A stretch of DNA of 15,970 nucleotides from Spirochaetaceae bacterium (GTDB taxonomy: Bacteria > Spirochaetota > Spirochaetia > DSM-2461), in assembly GCA_003246505.1 (NCBI GenBank), contig QKAI01000550.1, forward strand, positions 1 through 15,970, written 5' to 3'. Under the pieces are notes generated by a model, which did no database searches, had not been told where the DNA came from, and was given only the letters and a program-made list of their open reading frames with translations. A program made the position numbers and the translations under genes. Positions 1 to 6,679 of the stretch are shown here, in pieces (position 1 is the stretch's first letter; each line of letters starts with the position of its first letter).

Positions 1-743
1 TCCCCTATCTCGTCCAGGAAGATGGTGCCCCCGTCGGCCAGCTCGAAGCGCCCCTTGCGCTGGGAGGCGGCCCCGGTGAAGGAGCCCTTCTCATGGCCGA
101 AGAGCTCGCTCTCCAGGAGGGATTCGGAGAGGGCGGCGCAGTGCACCTTGATGAAGGGCTTGTCCTTCCGGGGGGAGGCGTTGTGGATGGCGTCGGCCAC
201 CAGCTCCTTCCCCACCCCGCTCTCCCCGGTGATGAGCACGGAAACCCGGGTCTGGGCCACCTGCTCCACCAGGTCCAGCACCCGGTCCAGGGCGCCGGAA
301 CGGCCGATGATGGCCCGGTCCTTCTTCTTCTCCAGGCGCTCCACTTCCTTCTGCAGGGCCTGGTGCTCCACGATGAGCTTGCGGGTGGAGAGGGCCCGTT
401 TGACCAGGAGCCCCAGCCTGTCCAGGTTCACCGGCTTGGTGAGGAAGTCGAAGGCCCCGTTGCGCATGGAGTCCACCGCGTTTTCCACGGTCCCGTGGCC
501 GGTGAGGATGATCACGGGCACCGTGGGATAGGAGGTGGTGATCTTCTTGAGCAGCTCCTCCCCCCCCATGCCGGGCATCTTCAGGTCGCTCACCACCAGG
601 TCGATGCTGGTCTTGAGCATCTCCTTCATGGCCTCGTTGCCGTTCTCCGCCAGGTAGACCTCGTACCCCTCCATCTCCAGGGATTTCCCCAGTCCCACGC
701 GGATATTCTTCTCGTCGTCCACGACCAGGATCTTGAATGTCAT
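1..743 (-). CDS. Sigma-54-dependent response regulator, NtrC/AtoC type (3' end outside window)
   Basis: Cytoplasmic two-component response regulator expected to activate sigma-54 promoters. The frame is open from ATG at 743 to the window edge, giving 247 residues of a protein normally about 450 long. Residues 4-118 form a receiver domain with acidic pocket D9/D10, phospho-acceptor D53 in VSDLKMPG, T81 and K103. A coiled linker follows (about 120-143), then the AAA+ domain: Walker A GESGVGKE at 173-180, the sigma-54 contact loop as GSFTGA at 220-225 (usual form GAFTGA), and the beginning of Walker B (IFLDEIG) at the edge. The rest of the AAA+ domain and any DNA-binding domain are not visible. 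Its ATG overlaps the TGA of the upstream histidine kinase (ATGA, 740-743), so the two are very probably a cognate, translationally coupled pair. Family assignment is firm; target genes are unknown. Confidence 0.95.
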   Translation of the reverse strand, partial: MTFKILVVDDEKNIRVGLGKSLEMEGYEVYLAENGNEAMKEMLKTSIDLVVSDLKMPGMGGEELLKKITTSYPTVPVIILTGHGTVENAVDSMRNGAFDFLTKPVNLDRLGLLVKRALSTRKLIVEHQALQKEVERLEKKKDRAIIGRSGALDRVLDLVEQVAQTRVSVLITGESGVGKELVADAIHNASPRKDKPFIKVHCAALSESLLESELFGHEKGSFTGAASQRKGRFELADGGTIFLDEIG

Positions 744-1924
744 TGTATCACCTCTTCTGCGCCGGCATGATCGAAGGAGAGAAGCTTCTCCCCCTCCTGG
801 GGCACGGGGAAGGAGATGTAGAACACGGTGCCCTCCCCCTCCCGGGAGTGGACGTCTATCTCGCCGCCGTGCTCCTTAATGATTTTGTAGACCACGGTCA
901 GCCCCAGGCCGGTTCCCGTGTCCTTGGTGGTGAAGTAGGGCTCGAAGATCTTCTCCCGCACATCCCGGGGGATCCCGTGTCCCGTATCCCCTATGGAAAG
1001 GACGATCCGGTCGTCCTTGAGCACGCAGTTGACCGTCAGGACGCCCCCCCCCTCCATGGCGTGCTGGGCGTTCTTAATCAGGTTCAGCAGGGCCTGCTTG
1101 ATCAGATTCTCGTCAAGCTGTATCCAGGGGAGATGCTCGTCCGCGTGGTACTCCACTTTGATGCCGTCGAACTCCATCTCCTTGCCGATGAACTCCATCA
1201 GCTCGTCCAGCACCCCGTTCAGGTCCCGGCGCAGCAGGGTGGCGTCTATGGGCTTGACCGCGAAGAGGTAGTCCACCACGATGGAGTTGAGCCGGTCCAC
1301 CTCCTCGTTCACGATCTCCAGATAGCTCAGGAGCTCCTCCCGGGGGACCTCCCCCTCCTTCTTGAGCATCTTCTCCATGAGCTGGATGTAGATGGCCATG
1401 GAACCCAGGGGGTTCTTGATCTCGTGGGCGATGCCCGCGGTCATGGTGGAGAGGGACACCAGTCCCTCCGCCCTTCTCAGCTGGGCCTCCTGGTTCTTGA
1501 TCCGGGTCACGTCCTCCACAAAGACCAGGTTGCCCCGGATCGTCCCCTCGCTCACCAGGGGGAGGATGGAGAGGCGCAGGATGACCGTGCGGCCGGAAAT
1601 ATCCAGAATGTACTCCCGGTCCCTTATGGTCTCATTGTTCATGAGACTCGACTTCACGAACTCGGAGATTTCGCTGTCCTCTATGATCTCCCAGGTGAAC
1701 ATCTCCCCGTGGTTCCCCCGCATCACCGGCATGATGCGGTGGAGGGGCCGGTTCACGTGCATGATCCGGTGCTGGTTGTCGGAGATGATCATCCCCGCGT
1801 CGATGGAGGAGGTGACCATGGCCAGGAGCTCGTTCTCGTCTACCATGTCGAAGAGGAGGCGCTGCACCTGGCCGCAGTCCAGCTTGTCCACCCTCTTTAT
1901 GGTCTGGCGGATGAATTTGTTCAC
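740..1924 (-). CDS. PAS-domain sensor histidine kinase, NtrB/AtoS-like, soluble
   Basis: Sensor kinase of 394 aa expected to phosphorylate the adjacent sigma-54 response regulator. A PAS-like sensory region spans about 33-148. The HisKA domain has phospho-acceptor H167 in AHEIKNPL. The ATPase domain has the N-box NLIKNAQ (282-288), G1 GDTGHGIP (312-319), an F-box near FEPYFTT (327-333) and G2 GTGLGL (337-342). I see no signal peptide or membrane segment, so it should sense a cytoplasmic cue, as NtrB does. The start is GTG at 1922-1924, immediately after the TAG (1925-1927) of the upstream gene, with no intervening base; its TGA overlaps the response-regulator ATG. A run of nine G on the coding strand (1044-1052) lies just after the N-box. 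The gene order resembles T. pallidum TP0520/TP0519, recalled from memory. The signal sensed is unknown. Confidence 0.95.
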   Translation of the reverse strand: MNKFIRQTIKRVDKLDCGQVQRLLFDMVDENELLAMVTSSIDAGMIISDNQHRIMHVNRPLHRIMPVMRGNHGEMFTWEIIEDSEISEFVKSSLMNNETIRDREYILDISGRTVILRLSILPLVSEGTIRGNLVFVEDVTRIKNQEAQLRRAEGLVSLSTMTAGIAHEIKNPLGSMAIYIQLMEKMLKKEGEVPREELLSYLEIVNEEVDRLNSIVVDYLFAVKPIDATLLRRDLNGVLDELMEFIGKEMEFDGIKVEYHADEHLPWIQLDENLIKQALLNLIKNAQHAMEGGGVLTVNCVLKDDRIVLSIGDTGHGIPRDVREKIFEPYFTTKDTGTGLGLTVVYKIIKEHGGEIDVHSREGEGTVFYISFPVPQEGEKLLSFDHAGAEEVIQ

Positions 1925-3109
1925 CTAGGCCTCCCTCATGCGGTAGTAGGACGCTTCCAGGAGCAGGAGGGGATTCTGGTTCAGGGTCTCCACGCCACGG
2001 AAGTTCTCCCGCAGTATCCCGTTCCACCGCTCCGCCCGGTCCAGGGAGAGGGGCATCTCCCCGTCCAGGCCCTCCCTCTGCCATCTCTGCATGACAAGGA
2101 AGAGCTCCTGATAGAAGAGGAAGAGATCGTCCGACTCCATCCCGTCGAAGATCCGGGAGGGGAAGATCCGCTCCCGCTGGTAGAGGTCGGTGAGGAAGGA
2201 TTCGGCCAGTTCGGAGATCCGGGACTGGCCGGAGTGGCGGAACCGGGAGAACCACTCCTCCAGGGAGGCGACCTGGGACTCGTCCCGGTAGAGGCGGGAG
2301 ACGATCTCCCGGGAGACGGCGCTGCTCCGGTCGGAGAAGGTGTAGTTCCTCACCCGGGAGAGGATGGTGGGCATGATCATCCTTTTTCTCTCGGTGAGCA
2401 TGATCAGGTAGAGATCCTCCGGCGGCTCCTCCAGAAGCTTGAGCAGGGCGTTGCGGGCGCTCTCCAGCATGCTCTCCGCCCGCTCCATGATGACCACCTT
2501 GATATGGTCCACCCCGCCCGCGGCCATGTGGCTCCAGGAGGAGATGCGCCGGATCTGGCTGATGGGGACCGTGGCGGGGATCAGCTTTTCCAGGTCGGGC
2601 ACGGTTTTCTCGATCAGCTTGAGCCCCTCTTCCAGCTCCTTGCCGGAGAGTTCCGGCTTGCCCGGTTCCAGGGAGTTGAGGAAGTCGTTGATCTCCTCCA
2701 TGACCCGGGTGCCCTTGGATATCTTCTTCTCCTCCCCCTCCCACAGGATGGGGTCGAACCGGCGCAGGAGCTTCCTCACGCTGCGGATAAGCATGAACCG
2801 GGAGGCGTCCCGCCCGTCCCGGCGCAGAAGGTCCGCGGAGGCGGCGATGTCCTCGTAGAAGGAGCGCTTTCCCAGCATGAGCAGATGGGGCTGCAGGAGC
2901 AGGCGGGAGGCCTTGCAGGAGGGGCACTGGCACTGCCAGGGCGCACCTGCGGTACGGCAGTTCAGGGCCCGGACCGTTTCCAGGGCGGCGGTCATCTTCC
3001 CGGAGTAGCGGGGTCCGGAGAAGAGAAGGGACGGGGGCAGGGACTTCTGGCCGATGTCCCGGGCAATGGCGTCCCGGAACCGGGTCTGTTCCAGCAAATT
3101 CTCAAACAT
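1925..3109 (-). CDS. holB: DNA polymerase III subunit delta' (HolB-like)
   Basis: Clamp-loader AAA+ subunit of 394 aa, longer than the usual roughly 330. Residues 32-40 keep the P-loop outline GPRYSGKMT, but the Ser/Thr after GK is Met. The zinc motif is C51-x8-C60-x-C62-x2-C65. Later come PISQIRRI, a degenerate Walker B (KVVIMERAESM), the NALLKLLEEPPE helix and a sensor/arginine-finger segment LSRVRNY, where the usual SRC reads SRV. Such decay fits delta', which does not hydrolyse ATP, better than gamma/tau. An extra stretch of roughly 60-70 residues, rich in charged residues, sits between the zinc region and PISQIRRI. The ATG overlaps the end of the CvpA-like gene by 8 bases, and the histidine kinase follows with no gap. 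The family is fairly sure; the insertion and degenerate motifs leave some chance of a divergent paralogue. Confidence 0.85.
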   Translation of the reverse strand: MFENLLEQTRFRDAIARDIGQKSLPPSLLFSGPRYSGKMTAALETVRALNCRTAGAPWQCQCPSCKASRLLLQPHLLMLGKRSFYEDIAASADLLRRDGRDASRFMLIRSVRKLLRRFDPILWEGEEKKISKGTRVMEEINDFLNSLEPGKPELSGKELEEGLKLIEKTVPDLEKLIPATVPISQIRRISSWSHMAAGGVDHIKVVIMERAESMLESARNALLKLLEEPPEDLYLIMLTERKRMIMPTILSRVRNYTFSDRSSAVSREIVSRLYRDESQVASLEEWFSRFRHSGQSRISELAESFLTDLYQRERIFPSRIFDGMESDDLFLFYQELFLVMQRWQREGLDGEMPLSLDRAERWNGILRENFRGVETLNQNPLLLLEASYYRMREA

Positions 3110-3581
3110 AGAACCTCATGAAGACCTGGAGGATAGCCGCGGCATGGGTGAACAGGGTTCCCCCCAGGGCATAAATTTTATCGCCCCCGATCCAGGGCTG
3201 AAGAATCAGGATCCAGGTGAAGAGCAGGGAGAAGAAGGCCCCCGTGGCCAGGCCGGCGAAAAAGCCCCCCAGCCGGCCGGGAAGGGAGATTTTTCTTCCT
3301 CCCCCGGGCTTCTTCCCGTAGAGGACGCGGAAGAGCTGGGTCAGCAGAACCATGGGGATCAGGTAGAGAAGGAGAAAGACGAAGAAATAGGACCCCAGGG
3401 GGAGGGAGGTTTTGCCGACGTAGAGATCCCCCGCCCAGGGAGAGAAAACCAGGGCCAGGACGCAGGGGAAGAGGTGGGCGGAAAAGAAGGTGAAGGTACG
3501 CAGCCCCCCCCGGAGCCATCCCAGGACAAGGGAAAGAAGGCAGATTGCCAGATACGCGATTTCCCAGATACCGTACATCAT
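3102..3581 (-). CDS. CvpA-like integral membrane protein
   Basis: Small inner-membrane protein of 159 aa. It has four likely membrane segments at about residues 4-21, 29-47, 63-84 and 105-128. A short basic loop GWLRGGLR after the first segment recalls the G-(F/Y)-R-R-G-L loop of the CvpA (colicin V production) family. Residues 89-103 form a basic, glycine-rich cytoplasmic loop. The first ATG at 3579-3581 overlaps the murG TGA (ATGA, 3578-3581), and a second ATG follows directly; the stop overlaps the delta' start. The position between murG and the delta' gene matches cvpA (TP0522) of T. pallidum as I remember it. CvpA-family function is poorly defined; links to envelope integrity are reported elsewhere. 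A longer reading of the same frame running back to 4505 is antisense-type noise inside murG. Confidence 0.8.
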   Translation of the reverse strand: MMYGIWEIAYLAICLLSLVLGWLRGGLRTFTFFSAHLFPCVLALVFSPWAGDLYVGKTSLPLGSYFFVFLLLYLIPMVLLTQLFRVLYGKKPGGGRKISLPGRLGGFFAGLATGAFFSLLFTWILILQPWIGGDKIYALGGTLFTHAAAILQVFMRFYV

Positions 3582-4687
3582 AGGGCCAGATCCTCCCCGA
3601 TGGTCTTGAAAATGATGGGTACCGCCTCTCCCATCTTCAGGCCCGCCCCGATCCGGTCCCAGTCGGCGGTCCCGCCCTTCAGGAGGGCCTCCACCGCCCG
3701 GACCAGTTCTTCCCCGGTCAGGGTCTCCCCGTCCAGGACCCGGGCCGCCCCGGCCTCCTCGAAGACCCGGGCGTTGTATACCTGGTCCCCCCGGCTCCCC
3801 CTGGTCAGGGGGAGGAGCAGCATGGGGGTCCGTCCCGCCGCCAGTTCCCAGACCGCCGCGGCCCCCGCCCGGGAGAGAGCCCCGTCGGCGCAGGCGATAA
3901 TATGGTAGATCTCTTCGTTGAAGTAGGGGGCTCGGAAGTAGTTTTCCCTCTCCAGGGGGGTGTAGTTGGCCGCCCCGGTTTGATGGATGACAAAGCAGAA
4001 TTCCGTCAGCCGGTCCAGATTCTCCTCCACCAGGCGGTTGATCTGCTCCGCCCCCAGGCTCCCCCCCATGACGAGAAGCACGGGCAGATCCGCCTTTGCC
4101 CCCGCGAGGGCCCGTCCCTTTTCCCTGCTGCCGGTGAGGAACTCCTCCCTCACCGGATTGCCGGAGACCACGCATTTGGGGCGGTAGGCGGGCTTCATGT
4201 ATTTGAGGGTGGCCTCGTAGGGCAGGAAGATGCGGTTGACGAAGCGGCTGTTGATGCGGGTGGCCAGGCCTGGGGTCACGTCCGACTCGTGGGTGTACAC
4301 GGGAATCCCCAGGCTCCGGGCGGCGAGGACGGGGGGAACGGAAACGAATCCCCCCTTGGAAAAGAGAAAGAGGGGGCGGTTCTTCCGCAGAATCCTTCGG
4401 GCCTGGAAGTAGCCGGCTATGATGCGAAATAGGTCTGTGAAATTCTTCAGATCCGGGTAGCGGCGGAGCTTCCCCGAGGATATGCCGTAATAGGGGATAT
4501 CCCATTTTTCCACCAGGGACCTCTCCATGCCCCCCGAAGACCCTATCCAGTAGACGGGCCGGTCCGGGGATTCCCTGCGGAGGGCGTCGATAAGGGGTTT
4601 GGCGGGATACACGTGTCCCCCCGTCCCTCCCCCCGTGAAGGCGACAGGTCCGGGCAGCTTTGAAAAGGGGATGATGCTCATGCCCAT
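3578..4687 (-). CDS. murG: UDP-GlcNAc:undecaprenyl-PP-MurNAc-pentapeptide GlcNAc transferase
   Basis: MurG adds GlcNAc to lipid I to make lipid II at the cytoplasmic face of the membrane, the last intracellular peptidoglycan step. The 369-aa length is normal for the family. The N-terminal glycine-rich loop TGGGTGGHVYPA (18-29) includes the conserved His25. A second glycine loop MGGSLGAEQ is at 207-215. The donor-binding region has SRAGAAAVWELAAG with E281 and RGDQVYNA with Q302, both positions conserved in MurG. The chosen ATG is 4685-4687; a second in-frame ATG two codons later is equally possible because neither has a clear Shine-Dalgarno. It starts 25 bases after the MetH-activation-like gene and overlaps the CvpA-like gene downstream. 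It sits outside a dcw cell-wall cluster. Confidence 0.95.
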   Translation of the reverse strand: MGMSIIPFSKLPGPVAFTGGGTGGHVYPAKPLIDALRRESPDRPVYWIGSSGGMERSLVEKWDIPYYGISSGKLRRYPDLKNFTDLFRIIAGYFQARRILRKNRPLFLFSKGGFVSVPPVLAARSLGIPVYTHESDVTPGLATRINSRFVNRIFLPYEATLKYMKPAYRPKCVVSGNPVREEFLTGSREKGRALAGAKADLPVLLVMGGSLGAEQINRLVEENLDRLTEFCFVIHQTGAANYTPLERENYFRAPYFNEEIYHIIACADGALSRAGAAAVWELAAGRTPMLLLPLTRGSRGDQVYNARVFEEAGAARVLDGETLTGEELVRAVEALLKGGTADWDRIGAGLKMGEAVPIIFKTIGEDLAL

Positions 4688-4712
4688 AGAATAGCCGTTT
4701 TTTCCGGCCTGA

Positions 4713-5414
4713 TCAACCGAAAAGGGAGGAGGGATTCTTCCGGAAATCCGGTTTATAGGGGGCCTGCCTGGTTTTGCAGGGGGAGGCGGAACAGACCCAG
4801 CAGGAAACGAAGCCCACGGGGGAGAGGAAATAGAAGCCCGACAGGGACTTGGCCGGTTCCATGAGGCAGCTCCCGTTGAGGCTTACCCCTATCTCCCCCT
4901 CCGTATCGCCGAGGAGGGAAAAGAGTTCCCTCTGATCCTCCAGGGGCCAGACCTCCCTGTCGGCGGAGCCCGGGTTCATGTAGGTGAGGCGGATTTCCGA
5001 ACCGGGGGTCAGCAGCCGCTCCTTCATCCGGTTTTCCAGGTAGGCGGAGGCGGACTGGACAGCCATTTCCGCCAGGGCGTCGATCCAGTAGTTCCGCAGG
5101 GGATCGGCTTCCTTCTCCAGCCTGTGGGCGATCTCCCGGCCGCAGGTCACCACATAGGCCCAGACCCGGTCGGTTCGCTTCAGATTCCAGGCCAGGACCG
5201 AGCTGGTGAAGACCCGGCCCCCGATGAGGATCTCCTCCTCCCCGGCGGCCTGCACGGGAAACTCCCCGATGAGATAGCGGGGTCTGACCAGGGGGACCGC
5301 TTCGGCGAGCACCCCCTCCAGCTCCTCCGCCAGGGACAGGTACCGGTCGAAGCGGATCCATCTGTCATAGGTCTCCCGGTCGAAGGCGAAGGGAGCCTCG
5401 CCGGCCTCCCTCAC
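4713..5414 (-). CDS. Stand-alone MetH activation-domain-like protein
   Basis: A 233-aa soluble protein resembling the C-terminal reactivation domain of B12-dependent methionine synthase (Met_synt_B12 family), without homocysteine, folate or cobalamin domains. Recognisable parts are the helical middle with RNYWIDALAEMAVQSASAYL (108-127), the MNPGSADREVWPL turn (146-158), which corresponds to the AdoMet-binding R-x-x-P-G-Y-x-x-W region of MetH, and NGSCLMEPAKSLSGFYF (180-196). A cysteine tail C205-x2-C208-x4-C213 follows, seen in small relatives of this family and suggestive of metal or Fe-S binding. The start is GTG at 5412-5414, overlapping the regulator's TGA as GTGA, with AGGAG about 8 bases upstream. 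Beside a RACo-like activator, a role in methylating or reactivating a corrinoid cofactor is likely, but the client protein is not in the window. Confidence 0.85.
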   Translation of the reverse strand: MREAGEAPFAFDRETYDRWIRFDRYLSLAEELEGVLAEAVPLVRPRYLIGEFPVQAAGEEEILIGGRVFTSSVLAWNLKRTDRVWAYVVTCGREIAHRLEKEADPLRNYWIDALAEMAVQSASAYLENRMKERLLTPGSEIRLTYMNPGSADREVWPLEDQRELFSLLGDTEGEIGVSLNGSCLMEPAKSLSGFYFLSPVGFVSCWVCSASPCKTRQAPYKPDFRKNPSSLFG

Positions 5415-6679
5415 TGGTGGATCTCCTGGTTCTTGCCGGAAAGGCCCCGGGACTCCCGGTATTTGCCCGGGGTCAGACCGGTCATTTTCTTGAACACCCG
5501 GGTGTAGTAGCTCTGGTCTTCGAATCCCACCATGCCCGCCACGTCGATGAGGGGAATGGAACGGTTCCGGAGGAAGTCCTTGCTCCGCTCCACCCGCAGG
5601 GAATTGAGGTAGGAGGCGAAGCCGCAGCCCATCTCCTCCTTGAAGATTTTGCTGAAATAGGCCGGGGAGAGATAGGCCTGGTCCGCCGCCTCCTCCAGGG
5701 TGATCTTCCGGGTGAAATGCTTCTTCACGTAGCGGATCGCCCGGTAGATGGCGTCGGCGTGCTTGATCTCCCGCAGATCGAAGACCATTTTGGCGAAGCG
5801 GTCGATCACCCGGGCGAGCCAGGAGGTCAGCCCCTCTATGGTGTTGTACCGGTTGATCTCCCTTATGTAGCGGTAGTTCAGGCCAAAGACCATCTGCTCG
5901 TCCGCCCCCGCCTCCATGGCGGCCCGGGAGAGGAGCACCAGGAGTTCCAGGACCCGGGTCCGGATGAGGGAGAAGTCGTTCCCGGAGCTGAAGAGGATCG
6001 CCCCCAGAATTTCGTTCAGGAGCTTCCGCGCCTCGTCGATGTCCCCCACCTGGATGGCCTGGATCATGTCCTGTTCCTTCTTGAGGGGATAGGGGGCGGA
6101 ACCCTCGTTGACCTGGCTCTCCTCTTTAATGGCCTGGATGTACTCCCCGATGGCCCGCTGCTGGGACTCCCGTTCCTGGCTGTCCCGGATGGTCCCCTCG
6201 TCCTTCGTGCAGAGCTGGAAGGCGTAGGCGAAGAGGGTGCGGGACTGGGATTCCGCCTCCTCCGGGGTGAGGACGGGAATGGAGCCTATCAGATCGCCCA
6301 CCCTCTCCTCGGAAAGACCGGTCAGACCGGAAAGATTGCTGTAGAAAAATTCATCCCGCTCCACCATCAGGGCCGGGCCGCCCACCAGGGCCCCCACCAT
6401 GCGCCCCTCCTCCAGGAGGGGTGAGGCCCAGTGGAGCAGGGAGGCGGGGCAGAAGTAGAAATACCTCCCCCCGAACCTTTCCGCCTGGTAGGCCCCGTAG
6501 AGGTGGACCCCCTTGCAGTCGATCGTCCCGAGCCCGTTCTTTCCCAGATGGGAGCAGAGGGCGCAGGGGGTGTCGTCCGTGGTTTTGCCCTGGTCGTCTA
6601 TGACGAAGCAGGACATGCCCGTGGCCCGGGAGTAGTGGGCCGCCTCATCACGGGCCAGATCCAGCAGGGTCCTACCCAA
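5411..6679 (-). CDS. PocR-domain AraC-family transcriptional regulator
   Basis: A 422-aa one-component regulator. Residues 1-160 match the PocR sensory domain, with a cysteine pattern C39-x2-C42, C55 and C77 (FYFCPASLLHWA at 75-86). A helical linker (160-300) follows, then an AraC-type double helix-turn-helix at about 305-410 (ITLEEAADQAYLSPAYFSKIF and DVAGMVGFEDQSYYTRVFKK). In Salmonella, PocR controls cobalamin synthesis and propanediol use, and such domains often accompany corrinoid enzymes. The start is TTG at 6677-6679: it is preceded by a GGGGGGAG ribosome site about 7 bases away, overlaps the end of the RACo-like gene by 8 bases, and gives the full N-terminus of the domain. The downstream gene overlaps its stop. 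I infer that it senses corrinoid or corrinoid-dependent substrate and regulates this operon or a distant methyltransferase operon. Confidence 0.92.
   Translation of the reverse strand: MGRTLLDLARDEAAHYSRATGMSCFVIDDQGKTTDDTPCALCSHLGKNGLGTIDCKGVHLYGAYQAERFGGRYFYFCPASLLHWASPLLEEGRMVGALVGGPALMVERDEFFYSNLSGLTGLSEERVGDLIGSIPVLTPEEAESQSRTLFAYAFQLCTKDEGTIRDSQERESQQRAIGEYIQAIKEESQVNEGSAPYPLKKEQDMIQAIQVGDIDEARKLLNEILGAILFSSGNDFSLIRTRVLELLVLLSRAAMEAGADEQMVFGLNYRYIREINRYNTIEGLTSWLARVIDRFAKMVFDLREIKHADAIYRAIRYVKKHFTRKITLEEAADQAYLSPAYFSKIFKEEMGCGFASYLNSLRVERSKDFLRNRSIPLIDVAGMVGFEDQSYYTRVFKKMTGLTPGKYRESRGLSGKNQEIHQ

Noticed and set aside
737..3121. 794-codon open frame on the plus strand
   Set aside because: It lies antisense to the kinase and delta' genes, both with clear family motifs. 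Its residues are dominated by His, Leu, Gly, Val and Pro without domain motifs, typical of the mirror frame of GC-rich genes.
3582..4505. N-terminal extension of the CvpA-like frame
   Set aside because: This part overlaps most of murG in another frame and is Gly/Pro/Arg-rich; the real gene begins at the ATG pair at 3576-3581.
5417..6424. 335-codon plus-strand frame
   Set aside because: Mirror frame of the PocR-AraC gene, with the same composition artefact.
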